Below are positions 12,059-23,704 of a stretch of 64,000 nucleotides of DNA, piece after piece. The DNA is from Symbiodinium kawagutii (Eukaryota; Sar; Dinophyceae; Suessiales; Symbiodiniaceae). The translations under genes were made by a program, and so were the position numbers. Location of the stretch: assembly GCA_009767595.1 (NCBI GenBank), contig VSDK01021883.1, positions 205,084 to 269,083 on the forward strand, in the 5' to 3' direction. A model generated the notes under the pieces. The model was not told where the DNA came from, made no database searches, and saw nothing but the letters and a program-made list of their open reading frames with translations. Position 1 is the first letter of the stretch, and every line of letters starts with the position of its first letter.

Positions 12059-13596
12059 CCTTTGCCGTGCCCTATGCTGCGCCTGTAGTGCAGAATCCAG
12101 GTGACGCTGAGCCTCAGCTACAGATGTCAAGGCCTAGCCTTGTCGTAGTTCGACGTTTCTCCGTTTCTCCGTTTCTCCGTTTCTGGCTAAGTGTGCTAAG
12201 TGCGCCATGGTGCGCCCCTAACTTAGTCCCGTGCAGCAACTGGATTGCCTTCCTTCCAAAACGCCTTGACCAGCAAGAACCAACCTGGGATTCGGGGAGA
12301 CTTTGCAAAGAGTTTCCAACCTGTCCTGCATACTCTGCTGGGTTGCGTATGACTTGCACATGTGAGGTCCTGACCTTTCATGAAGTCGGGCTTCATTTCA
12401 ATGACAGCTCCTGCGTCCTGTGCACATGTAAGGTTTGCTTAAACCAAGGTCTTTCAAGATGTGCGAGATGAATTTGCCAAAGCTTTTGATTTGAGCATTA
12501 GTCAGGCCTCTTTGCATCTATTCCAGTCCTGGACAAGCGGCGACTGTCAAAGTGAATGGGTGGTGCAGTTCATGCAAAGCCAAATCGGCTCTCAGAAATT
12601 GATCCTTCAAAGCACTGTAGCACAAAGCACGGTTGCTGCGGATGCGATGGTCCTGGAAAGAGCAGCTACATTTCGGAGCGAAAAACATACCATTACTAGA
12701 AGAAAATGTTCTTTTCCACGAGTGCGCAATCAGTGAATCAGTATGTTTTCTGCTGTTGCATTCACTCTGTCACTTGTCTTAACCTGCTTTGAGAGAAAAG
12801 CCCAGACTCAAACTTCAAACTGCTGAAATTGATCCACCCCTGATGGCAAGCAGCATCAAAACCACAAGGAAACTATGATTCTGAAAGGCAATACATCTTT
12901 GATGATTTTCTGCATTCCAGTTATTTCCAGTTCATTTTACCTGCTTCCTCGAAAACTCACACCTGCTGTCCAGCTTTGGGAGGTACCATTTGCTCAACAT
13001 ATCTGAGATGGACTTCGTAAAAAGTCAGCGTCAGGCGGTCCATCGGTGCCAAGTCGATGCCCTCTGAGTATTTCTCAATGGCTGCCTGCTGTGCAGTCTC
13101 AAAATTGAAAAGACAGCACAGTCGATAACGTGCAATCTACTCGTGGATCGATTTGTATATGTATATAATTTCTATGATGGTATACAGCAATATAGAGTGC
13201 ACATACATTTCATGCACGTTTAGCATATCTGCGTCAGCGATTTTAGCTGCACTAACAAAGCCTGATACCGTGTCAAAGATGCTGTTGCAGCTGACAAGCC
13301 TTGGGTAGAGAGTCAAGACAGGTCTCAGAAATCTCCCTCTATCGGCCACTGCCACTCATTGCCACTGCGACGTAGAAATCTCAGTTGTCACATGTTCATT
13401 TCATGTTCATCATTTTCTCAGTCCGGGACTGTCTGGGCCAGATGTTTTTGCCAGTGCCTGGACACGAGCTGGATCAGACTTGATTTATCTTGATATACTT
13501 AATGCCAGTGCCCACGCAAGCCAAGCCCTCTGCCTGCGCTTCTTTGTACAGTTCATTGCCCTCGCGCCGGCGAGCCTCAAGTTCAGAGCGGCACAC
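12059..13596 (-). CDS. TPR-repeat exons of the J-domain co-chaperone gene
   Basis: Exons in order: 13534-13596 (VCRSELEARRREGNELYKEA, TPR helix A), 13041-13085 (AAIEKYSEGIDLAPM, helix B), 12581-12652 (DHRIRSNRALCYSALKDQFL, next helix A), 12285-12325 (DRLETLCKVSPNP) and 12059-12112 (AQRHLDSALQAQHRARQR). The motifs GNELYK, AIEKYSEGIDLAP and SNRALCY are typical of the TPR class found in HSP70/HSP90 co-chaperones. Inferred donors include GA after 13041 (GACCGC) and GC elsewhere. The spacer between the two halves of the first TPR is slightly short, so a micro-exon may be missing, and the join from 12285 to 12112 does not keep phase. A TPR array after a J domain implies an adaptor handing clients to HSP70. 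The 3' end was not found. Confidence 0.62.
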
Positions 13597-13675
13597 CTGT
13601 TTCTCCTGACTACCACGGTGCTATCACCTGTTTTGGTACACCTGTTTCTCCTGACTACCACGGTGCTACCACGTC
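13593..13675. repeat. 45-bp direct duplication spanning a splice acceptor
   Basis: The block CACCTGTTTCTCCTGACTAC and the sequence following it (CACGGTGCTA) occurs twice, offset by 45 bases. On the minus strand each copy ends in GAAACAG followed by GTGT, so the 3' splice site of the first TPR exon is duplicated. Use of the upstream copy would run into an in-frame TGA after a few codons. Confidence 0.85.
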
Positions 13676-14417
13676 ATTAGACACGAGTGGGAGTTTCCTG
13701 TACCCGTTGATTTCACAGATGTTTTCACCCATCGATGTCATGACCCCCATTGTGCGGGAGTCTGAATGCTTAGCCAGAAGCCCAGCGAGTTGTTAACTAA
13801 ACATTTTCGTCCGTCATCTTGGGTGAGTTTGTATTGTAGGTATACTTTTATGTGATTGTTTCACCAGTTGACTTGTCACGCTGAAAATGTGCCGAATCCA
13901 ATTTATCGTGTCTCACAATTTCTGGAAGTTTTCCTTTAATTTCAGTGGCAATCCCCAAGGGATAGTGGCAACGTTGCCCTCCAAGTCTTGACAAGAAATG
14001 GTGAAGTTCTGAGTTTGATCTACTGTGATCTACTTGACTTGAGACTTCACATCCGCATCTACTTGATCTACTGAAGTTCTACTTACTACAGTACATTAAT
14101 TCTTTTCAAGAATCTAAGACTTGGATGGAAAAGTCTGCCGCAACATGCAGGTATGTCTCTTTCCTGGGCATTTAGTATATTTTTAATGGGATGTATTTTG
14201 ACATCGGCCTTGGGGGTCTCTTATGATTGTTGAAATTGCCATGACGAACTCTGTGCCTTCCTTCTGTCCCCCATTTCCTTTTGCCCTGCCTCTGCAACCT
14301 CAGCGGCTAGGTCTTGATTCCTTCGAACGTTGACTCAATTAGACAAGGACAGGTGTAGAAGTGATGCGTAGCAAATATTGTCCCATTTCTGTGGAAGGAA
14401 ACCCAGCAATCCCTGAC

Positions 14418-15801
14418 CAAGAATGTCCTTTTCTTGTTCCAAACCGCGTCATACGCCTCACGCTTGTCCGTGTCCTGTTCCAAAAGCAAGGCCGCAGAAT
14501 GCAGAATACACTTACACTATCTTACAACATCTTACAACATCTTACACTACCTTACACTTAAGCTGAAGAATGATTTTGAATGTCCAAGGTCAAGTCCTGA
14601 AGAATAGACCAGGCGTCCAGAACAGCTTGCGTGACCTGAGCCGGAGTGGACAGGAAACTCTAAAAAGTCACCGTAAGCCACTGTTGTAAGACGTTTGGAG
14701 TCACCGTTGTCTGACGTCCATGGGGCACTCTCATGCGACATGAGACTCTTGGAAGACACTCGTGTAATTAAGACTCCTGTTGGACACACTTGAAGGACAG
14801 GAGTCTTACATGAGTTTGTAAGATATCCTTGTTGGACATTGCAGGACAGATGTCACGTACCCGGAAAGCGGAAGTCACTTCGACGCAAGTGTCGAGAAGA
14901 TTGGAAAACACAACAGAAGCAGCGCAGGAGCCAAGACACAAGCAGCGACTTAGTTTCACTTTATCTGTAAATGCACCAGGTGATTTGCCAAAACTAAAGA
15001 GATCTGGCGTCTCAGAATGAAACACAACAGAATGAAGTGCACAAACCCAAAACAGAAGTTGCATTGACACAGCTCCAACTCGTGCAGAGCGCAGAGCCTG
15101 CTCAGAATAAACAGTGCTCCGAACCACATCTGCCACACGTGTGAGACACACCCACAATGCACTGCCACGAACAGTTCAAGCCTGAGTTCCAGCTCCACCC
15201 CCACACCAACAACCTCTAGTGACTCTCGTATGGGAACCCACAACCTCTATGCAAGAACCGCTTCCACGCTGATCGCTTCCAAGCAGCTCGGGCACCTGTC
15301 TCTCCTCTGCTTTCAGGCCGTTTGTCGGGATGAAACTCGCGAAGCTTCTCATGGTAGGCCTTCGCAGATGAAACATGGTGAAACTCACTTTGCAACGGTA
15401 GCTAGGACAAGTTTCATGATTGTGGCTGCCCAGTGGACATCAGTGGACACTGTCTGCAAGGACTTCACATGAGTCAAACTCTGCAAATTACCGGACTACC
15501 TCTAATCGTTGCATCCAGGCAGATTATATAAGTGTCACTAAAAAACTTGAAATTAAATGTCACAAACGTCACTTAATTTTGCATCCATGCTTTGAAGCAA
15601 AATTGAAGCATCGACTGCAGCTGATCGGTTCTAGTCTTGGTCAACGCACCCGCTTCAACTCCGCCGGTGAAGCTGTTGGCTCACATCCCAGTACCTGAGA
15701 GATGAGGAAGTCAGCAGCGCAAACTGTGAAGATTGTGCCAAGAATTGATGAAAAGGATCAAGGGTATCAGCGGCCTCGTAGTGGTCGACAAATGCTGACA
15801 T
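14418..15801 (-). CDS. J-domain (DnaJ-like) exons at the start of a J-TPR co-chaperone gene
   Basis: Five minus-strand exons join in phase into an almost canonical J domain: 15775-15801 (MSAFVDHYE), 15650-15694 (VLGCEPTASPAELKR), 15294-15359 (AYHEKLREFHPDK onward to ETG), 14597-14635 (VTQAVLDAWSILQ) and 14418-14474 (DTDKREAYDAVWNKKRTFL). This contains DHYEVLG, the catalytic HPD motif that stimulates HSP70 ATPase, and the closing KREAYD. All acceptors are AG|G. Donors are GC (GCCGCT), GT, GC (GCCCGA), GA (GACTTG) and GT in order, so a GT-only gene finder would break the domain. The ATG at 15,801 fits the usual J-protein N-terminus. Downstream TPR exons make it a DNAJC-type J-plus-TPR protein, with J first. 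Confidence 0.82.
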
Positions 15802-16221
15802 GGGCAGCAAGCATGGGCTATTGGGCTTTTCTGAATGTCAGCAACTGAAATAGACTGTATGAATTCGGTTGTTTGGTGTCATGCGCACCTGGCATTCGAC
15901 ATGAACCGAAATGACATATCCAAACACTTGCTTCATTGCTTGACTTCCAAAAAGATGCTGAGCGCAGTGAGCTCCAGGGAGCTTTTCTCGTTGCCGAAGC
16001 AAGCTCTTTTAACATGTCCGAGAGAGAAAACAAGGATTTTCAACATGCCTATTTCATGATTGGTCACTATGTCAACGCCACAAGCCTTGAGCGTTTGGCT
16101 TTAAAACAGCTGAGCAAAAAAGGTTCAGACTGTCCAAATTCTTGACATGTTCTGTGTTGTGATTGGAGATATTTGGAGGTTGAAGATATTGCAAGACGCA
16201 AACATGGTCAAGCTCTGTCAC

Positions 16222-18300
16222 CTTGAGATGCCCTTTGAATGCAGCCCAATGTAGAGGACTGTGTTTCTTTCTGACCTTGGCAAAAGAGACTAGCAAACAT
16301 TGGCAAAAACATTAGCAAACCATCCAGAGGAGTAAAGCCATCAGTCTCACAGTAAGGGGCAAACTTTCGTGTTCTCATCATACTTGTACACCTGAGTATC
16401 AATCATATTGATCTTTGGCTATGCATATTTCAAAGCAAATTTCCCAAAATCTCGTGTGCGTGTGTTCAGAAATCAAGACTCGGTGCACCTCGGCTGCATT
16501 GTGTTTTATCAGGAGCCTTGTTAAGTCCTACCAAAGGCCCAACTCTTGGAATGCGGAAACGTCGCTCTTGAGATTATTCTCAGGTACAACGTGTTTGAAC
16601 TGGGGCGACAAATCTTTCATGGTCAAATCGTCCTCGTTTCCGTGCGATGCCGCCCAAATCAAAGGACTCCATCTTGGATCGATTGCAAATTGTAGATCCA
16701 AACTGCAAAATTCATTGAATCCAAGTCAATGTTTGATTGGATCTTGAGTGCTTCTCCAAGAACTGTTTGTGAGACAGTGTCACTGCTCTTGGGAAGCCAG
16801 CTGCCGTTGATCTTCACAACAGGGATTCGCACCCTGCATGCCACAAGGAATCGAGTTTGTATGAGAAATCACATGAGTGCCAAAATTTTGTATGTTGCCC
16901 ATGGCCTGTTCGGAACGGACTCATGAAATCATGGATGTCTGTGACAACCTGCTTGATTTTTTGTCCGGCTAGCTTTGACCACCCTTCAAGTCAGATGCTT
17001 GGTGAGACAACAACACCTGTTTTGCACATTAAACTCTTCTCTGCAGTTCTAAGATAAGCCCGAGGACCCTTGTATGCATCACACAGCACGCGACAGTCAA
17101 GCCTGCTCGATCAGTTTTTTTGCAGCCTCTGTGTCATTCCTCACATCAAACTCTGACAAGGGAGGAATATGAACTTGACAAGTTCCTTCAAGTTCCTTCA
17201 ACGCATCTCGAAGTCAAGTTTGGTGCCTCATGCAAGCGGCCAGCAGATCAGGATCCAGGGTGCCGTCCTTGGCCAAGAAAATTTCAGAATGCAGCATTTG
17301 GAGCAAAGAATTGCGTGGCTACGCGCGTGCAACGTGTAAGAGGAATCTGGTGGGTCGCTAGAAGCAGAGAAACACACAAAAAAGCAACGCAAATTGGCCA
17401 CAGTTGATGAGATCTTCTCGCATCTGCTCACTTGCGAGAAATCAGAAGGTACCAACCAATGTGAAAGCGATCTCAGAAATTGTTGGAAACAAAAGTACAT
17501 TGAACTGCTTGCACCCAGGCACCGCTTGTTCGCCTTCAGCCTCTTCATCTTCGGCATCCACCCGGGGTTCCTATTTGGCTTCAGGGATTGAATGTCGGCA
17601 GCAATCTATATCGCGCTTTGGGTGTGACAGCTATGCGTCCTGCACTATCTACACATCATCTTTCAGTGCGATATTCTACATTTCTCCACAGTTTCGAGCA
17701 GTGACCATTGTCGAAACAAAGGAAGTTCGTGGAAGGAATGGCTTAGTTATCAGTTCCTCACAAGAAAGAACTAAGCACGTCTTGGACTTGGCCTCTGTGG
17801 CCATTGCAGAGGCTTCTCAGCTGACCTCCTGAGCAAACTCAAAGCCCTTCAATAAAAAATAAGGAAAGGAAGGAAAAGGAAGGTAAAGGAAAGGAAAGGA
17901 AAGGACTTGGCGACACAAACAGAAGGACTTCCAGTAAGCGCTGCCCTGAAATTACCTCAGTTATTCAGAACATGCTTCTCCACCGCCTCCAGAATCATCT
18001 AGAAGATGCCTGAAGCCAACAAACTTTGCAAGAAATGATACAATGGCCTTGAACATGGTGGTGGGAACATGTTGAACAGCTCACCAAAGATGAGCAAATG
18101 CTGTACTCACCCGTCAAGTCAAGTTGTGCTTGGCATGAAGGAAATGCAACAAAAATGTCCTTACATTCCTTACCAAGCAAGAAGTCTTCTCAGAACTGCG
18201 AAGATAACTCTAGAGACTTGCTGTTCCAGTGCTCTTGCAGTCTGATGATCAGACCTTTGGGCAGGAGGGCAGCAAAAGGCTGCACTTGAGCAAAATGGAA
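16222..18300 (-). CDS. Ankyrin-repeat gene, partly resolved
   Basis: The clearest exon, 16222-16275, has an AG|G acceptor and GT donor and reads VRKKHSPLHWAAFKGHLK, a textbook ankyrin core (SPLHWAAxxGH). Around 16,655-16,690 a frame reads DPRWSPLIWAASHGNEDDL, and near 16,330 DGFTPLDGLL, both ankyrin-like. Candidate upstream exons include 16,745-16,840 (VRIPVVKINGSWLPKSSDTV), one starting at 16,948 (VVTDIHDFMS), 17103-17139 (NDTEAAKKLIEQ), about 17,228-17,267 (DGTLDPDLLA) and about 18,210-18,290 (FAALLPKGLIIRLQEHWNSK). It probably ends before the J-domain start at 15,801; a frame ending in TGA near 15,934 is one candidate. A single gene fused to the J-TPR gene is not excluded. Confidence 0.5.
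17857..17907. repeat. (AAAGG)n microsatellite
   Basis: An imperfect AAAGG/AAGGA tract. On the minus strand it is a CCTTT polypyrimidine run inside an inferred intron. Confidence 0.85.
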
Positions 18301-18520
18301 TTGCAGAATGCAAAGGCATTCGAATCCAACATGCCAATCCACAATTCCTCGTATAATGTTTATCTCATTGTCAGTTCGACGATTTCATGCTGCTGAATGT
18401 CCTATATTGGATTCAGCCAAGCTTCCAGGACTCCAGCAAATGTTTGATGCCTTTCGCATGCTAAACATGCTGGCTTGGTGAAACCGCGAGCACGTCGCGA
18501 ACTCTTCACATTCCCTCAGG

Positions 18521-21140
18521 CTAGTCACTATCGCTTTCAGCCTCCCGTCTCAGTTTTTCAGCAACCTGAATCAGGAATGCCGGTCGATGCTAGTTGCAAA
18601 TCTGCAAAAGACTGCAGTTCATTACTAGAGCTGCAAAAGCCTCGTGCTCCAGCTTCATCTCCTGGAGAAAGACTTCTTTCATCAGACTGGATGACCATCT
18701 CGACAGAAAAATAGGTCCATATGGGAATCAAAGGGATGAGATGGTGAGAAGATGATGAGATGATGAAGAGATGATGAGATGATCATGATGATGAGATGAT
18801 CATGATGATGAGATCGGAATGGATTTCAGGGGATAAGAGGTTATGAGCCAAATGAGAGCATGGTGAATGTCAAGGAAACAGTACAATAGTCCACCCATCT
18901 CTTGGGGCTCTCCTGGTACTCCAGGAAAGTCAGATGCTTTGGAGGCGGGTTGGCAGTGAAGTTTCTTGTGCCTCGAAAGCTAATAATCTGAAATCAGCTC
19001 AGTATCGCGATTGGGCTGACGGCGCGTGGGTTGGGATAGCATGGTACTAATTTCTGGAACTTGGCCCGCGACTTGGCTGCATCAAGGGATCTATGGCAGG
19101 CTGCTTGGCTCCTAAAAAAAGCACACTTTTAGCACACTCAATCGCCACCTTTGTCTTGTCGCGTTTCCTTTCCTCTTAGGCATCACCTAGACTTGACAGC
19201 CACAGACAATCCGAGCAAAATCTAAATCTGAGTCTAACCAGAAAAATGGAAGCGTGTAGTCTTTTGCAATGCGCAGTTCTGTATACAACTGTTGCATCTG
19301 CTTGATGGCAATGTCCTGGCTGACCTGGGAGCGGATTCTGTCCTGCAACGCGGTGACTTCGTCGCACGGAAACTTCCCCTTTGGAGAAAAAGCGAATTCC
19401 ACCTTTGTACAGATGGTATTTCAAGGTATTTCAATGTATTTCAATGTATTTCCCCTTCACACCAGTTGATATCAGTTGTGCTACCAGTTGTATCTTCGAA
19501 CTCCAACTTTGGATAAAGCGAATTCTCTTCGCAGTCCAGGTGGTATATGTGGCATGCCAGGTGCAGCCCCAGGAGGTCCAATGCCAGGGCCTCGGGTTCT
19601 GGTGACTTCGGACTCACAAAAATATGAAGCACAAAAATATGTTCAAGTAAGCATCATATAAGCGCAAAAAAATACCAAAAATATCACTTAAATGACTCAG
19701 ACGAACCCACAAAACATATCAAAACATTGTATCGAAGAGTGTAAGTCTTTTTCACTCCCTTGACTTATTGACTCCACTCTCCTTACTTCACTCCACTCAA
19801 CGGACTTGACTCTGGGTATCTCTGGGTCATCTTGCCAGACATTCCAGGCTGTTGGAACTTCTTCTCAGTGCCGACCAGATAGCCTTAACACGTTGGAGTA
19901 GACATTAGAAGACCAAAAGTCAACCCAGAACCATACTTCTTCGTTACTTCTTCGTTATTTCATGATACTTCGTCTCGCCACTGGAGAGGTTGAGCCTGGA
20001 GGTAGAGGTGGCATTCCAGACATATGCCCTGGAACCGGTGGTGGCTGCGCACTCACATTGAAGGCGCCTGAACGATGAACAGGAGGGCTGTCGGCATGCC
20101 ACCCGACATGCAAAAACAAGAAGCAAAAAAAAACTGGCCTGTGCCCAATCCAGCATTGGCCATGCCGGGTATCTGCATGTTTGGCATACCGGGCACCATC
20201 TGCCAACAGCTGCTGATGCAAGGCTCAACACTCAGCTAACGCGTTGATAATATTGATATAATTATGGGCCCAATCTCCGGAAGTCTTTAGGACAATCCAA
20301 GAGCAATGCCACCTGTTCATAGAATAGCTTCCGACGTAAGCTTTGATGATGTGATGTGCGTCCACAAATTTAGGCTGACAAGGAGAAAACTGCCACCAAA
20401 ATGGCCTCTACCTAAAGCCTGCTCCTACTTTTCTTCCTGCTAAACGCGGCTATTGAAGCTTCTCCACCTTCTCCGATTTCAACCAGTGCAACAGCACCAG
20501 AAACAGCTGTAGCAGCAGCGACGAGTTAGTAGAAAATCGAAAATGACAATGACACAGGTAAAAACAAGTAGAAACTAGTGTGTTTTCATTGATGGATGGC
20601 ACACTGGTTTTGTTGATAGTGAAGCCTACCACACTGATACTAGTGGTAATGATGATCGTGACAAAAATGGTGATGTGGAGCTGATGATCATTAGTCTCAA
20701 AATCATCGATAAGATCATAAATCATGACTTATTGAAACTTATTGCGTTTGGAAGTTCTTGTGCAAAGTAAATGCACCTGCTGAGCGTGTCTTGGAGGTCC
20801 AAGAATCGGTCGTGCCCGGTTGGAACCAGGAGCTTTGGCCTGTGCTATGCTTGGACTGAGTGGAAGATGTAGAAAGCAAGAAACTCATTTTACAACACAT
20901 TTTGCAATGCCCAAATACGCCAAAACTACATGCAAAACCGAATTTGACTTGAACACTTCGAATCACTTCACATCACTGCGCAACACTTTGCATTATTTCG
21001 TATCACTTTGCGCTGCCTTCGGCCTTGCTCTGGAAGCTTTCTTCTTCCCAGCATCTTCCTGCGTGGAAGAAAATACATGCAGAAATCTTGCGCAGAACTC
21101 GTACGCTGCAAAGTACCGGAAAGTCACATCAACGTATCTC
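18521..21140 (-). CDS. C-terminal part of a Pro/Gly/Met-rich, coiled-coil protein
   Basis: The last exon 18521-18565 has an AG|G acceptor and reads VAEKLRREAESDSD then TAG. About 18,601-18,661 reads EMKLEHEAF after CCAGG. 19262-19324 (VSQDIAIKQMQQLYTELRIA) and the segment just upstream (CDEVTALQDRIRSQ) form a coiled coil. Pro/Gly/Met-rich pieces lie near 19,540-19,600 (PGIGPPGAAPGMPHIPPGLR), 19,970-20,060 (PPPVPGHMSGMPPLPPGSTS), 20,160-20,200 (PGMPNMQIPGMANAGLGTGQ) and 20,770-20,870 (SNRARPILGPPRHAQQ). A short basic exon at 21,015-21,070 reads EDAGKKKASRARPKAAQ. Low-complexity PGM-rich linkers occur in splicing factors and RNA-binding proteins, but no diagnostic domain is visible. The link to the EF-hand exons upstream is only by strand and order. 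Confidence 0.45.
18741..18812. repeat. (GATGA)n-type microsatellite
   Basis: Alternating GATGATGAGAT and GATCATGATGATGA units lie just downstream (plus sense) of the 18,661 exon. Similar GAT-rich sequence recurs on a much larger scale near 54.5-55.3 kb and 58.7 kb. Confidence 0.85.
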
Positions 21141-22830
21141 CATCGAGTATGACCCCCATCAACAAGGTGTGGTATTGAAATGAACATCACACTATCACAC
21201 AAATGAAAATTAGAAGCAAGTGTCAAAGCACAAGATGTATGATGACAAATAGCGACAAAAGCTGTTCAGTGAACACACAAGCATGCCAATCCACTGCAAA
21301 ATGTAAGGATTCAAAGGAGGTGTACCCTCTGGTAAACCTGGTGGATTCTCCACTTCCAGCTTCGGCCAAAGTGTATCTCTAAGACACACAGAAGAGTGCT
21401 TTCTATATATATATACATATATATATACATACATATATATATATACACAAGTATAATTGTTTTAGACACATGTTGTTTAGAACATGCGTTCGTTCCAGAG
21501 ATGACTGTGCGGCGAAGGCCTTCTTGATCCTTGCCTGCATGAAGCTTGCCGCGCCCTGCAACAAGGACAAACGGTTGGACAGCACTGCAACAACGAAGCG
21601 GCAAGGATACAGATGCAAAAGCGCACGCCTTCACAAGAAGGCCCAGTTGTTGCGGTGGAGCTTCCAGCCTTGCCAAAGACAGATCTCCAATGATCTCAAT
21701 AATTTTGTGGCATCTCGATTCTCCAGTCCCAAGATGTCGCTTCTGTGTCAGAACTGCAATGAGGTTCTTTGAAGCCGGGGCCTTGGAATCTCTTCTTCCC
21801 TTAGAACACAAAGGGATCACAAGGGAGGAATCTCAAACTGCAAGGCGATATCCGCACAACTAACTCACCTCTTCTCAGAGTGCCCAACTCTTCATCCTTC
21901 TCTTCTTTGGCATCCTCAGAAATTCGAGAATACCAATTGACACGCCGTACCCCGTATCCTCTCCTTTCCTGATCGTATCCCCTTGCTATCCCAAGATTGC
22001 TATCCCTTTGTTATGTTCATCTTATATATATATATACAATTATATATATATACATACAATTATATATATATAGATTTTTATGTATACCTTATCTTGTGTT
22101 CTTGTTCTCTTCACAAGAGAAACCTCTCATGTTGAAAAGTTGGGCGCACCTCGTCCTCCGGTTCTGGTGCCATGGTTTGCATCTCGGCCAATACGGAGCT
22201 CTTGGGCGCAAAGAGCATTCGAAAGTCCTCAAAGAAAACACCATCTCTTTACATATCTGACATATCTCCTTACATATCTTCCAAATATCTTTCAATTATC
22301 TTCCAATTATCTTCCAAATGTATCTTCCAAAGATCTTCCAAATTTATCTTCTTCTGTTTACAAAGGCTTAAATGTCTCGGATCTGGATCTGTTGTTTCGG
22401 CTTTCTGTCTGGTTTGTGATACCTGTGCCGCTTGTCAGGCTACATCAATCCACCACAACCATGCAAGTCAAAGTGCTAGGGATGCCACTGGTGCACTCAG
22501 TTTCTGCTCAAAGTGTTGTTGATCCAGAAAAAAAACGGTTGCCATTTTGCAGTCATGAAATGTGCCCCGGTCTAGACCTCAAAGGCAGCTTGTCCGTCCC
22601 CTTCACCACCAATCATGGCCAACCTCGGACTGCAAACTACATGCACAGTGCAATCAGTGCATATGCACAAGCACTGAAGAGGACTCTCAAAAAGACATCA
22701 CAGCTCGTGTGAGAAACCAGAAATGCCAGGCAGTTATTGCAGGGTCTGTTTCCGTCTGCATCTGTCAGAGATAAGGGGTGCATGTTGCTTGCATTGCTTG
22801 CGTTGCTTGCAATATGGTGGCCCTCATTTC
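21141..22830. other. Intron-rich stretch with candidate exons
   Basis: Two (TA)n tracts (21,403-21,449 and 22,022-22,076) and a run of ATCTTCCAA-type repeats (22,250-22,352) mark this as mainly non-coding. Minus-strand candidates are 21,330-21,370 (LEVENPPGLPEGTPPL), 21,640-21,770 (CHKIIEIIGDLSLARLEAP) and 22,140-22,210 (VLAEMQTMAPEPEDEVRPTF). Any of these could belong to the Pro-rich protein, but none has a confirmed phase. Confidence 0.3.
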
Positions 22831-23131
22831 CCAAGTAACATTTCATCCAGCTCGGCATCGGTGGGTTCCTCACGCTCGCAGTTTCATGCAGTTTCATGCA
22901 GCTTCATGCAGTTTCGGTGCGTTTAGCTGAGCACCAAAATCAAGTAAAAAGATCTTCAAACATTTTTAGAACATGTAAACAAATGCAAAAAGACAGGCTT
23001 TAGACCTCCCCAAGGAGTTCCCCTCTTAGTACCTTCCCATGCAGGAGCTCCTCACCAAGCACTGTCAGGAGGTATCGCAGCTCGCTCACTCCAACGAAAC
23101 CGTTTCCATCGAAATCGATCTGCATGAAGGC
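22831..23131 (-). CDS. Calmodulin-like EF-hand exons
   Basis: Exon 23051-23131 (AG|G acceptor) reads AFMQIDFDGNGFVGVSELRY followed by LLTVLGE. The loop DFDGNGFVGVSE has the EF-hand Asp-x-Asp-x-Asn-Gly pattern with Glu at position 12, and the following LTVLGE matches the linker of calmodulin EF-hand 3. Exon 22831-22868 continues EPTDAELDEMLL, as in calmodulin (LGE..TDEEVDEM). The intron between them would start with GA (GAGCTC). A DADGN string near 22,755 may begin the next loop. The rest of the gene was not assembled, so it may be a short calmodulin or centrin-like protein, or an EF-hand module of the Pro-rich protein downstream. Confidence 0.68.
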
Positions 23132-23704
23132 CTTCAGGAGCAAAAGGCAAAAGTGTTGGTAGTTCAATGTATTCCATCTAATTCTTTCCTGATTATTCAT
23201 GATGTAATGGTCAACATTTTTTGCTGCAACTGACCAGGGTAATGGTGTGGTCCCTCATTGTCGAATCTGGGCAATTTCGGACTATAACCCCTCGGCTGCT
23301 GAATTCTCAAGGAAGCTGCCTCCCTCACATGCGACTCTCGCACTCCTGGACCGCTTTTGACTCAACGAGCGCTGATGAGTGGAATGCTTCCAGCGAGTGT
23401 GACACTCATCGCTCCTGGAAGTCCAGGGACCTCGTCGTCCTCTGCGAGTCAGCAAACAGATTTCGTACAGTGTATAAATACAAAAACAAATACATTATAT
23501 ATATATACACATATATTTATTTATCTATCTATTTATATATATATATATAGAGTGTATCATGAACAATAGAGTTTTCAAATATTTCAAAAATAGTCACATA
23601 TGCACATCTTTATACTTCACATATTCTTCTTCATATTGCTGTCGGCACTTCCTTTGCATTTGAATAAAGCCAACACAGCTCCTGAAGAGGTAGAGCTACT
23701 TCAG

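Noticed and set aside
22080..22712. 210-codon plus-strand open frame
   Set aside because: It runs through repeats of ATCTTCCAA type, has no splice or family support, and opposes the uniform minus-strand layout. Its last third looks protein-like, so a small doubt remains.
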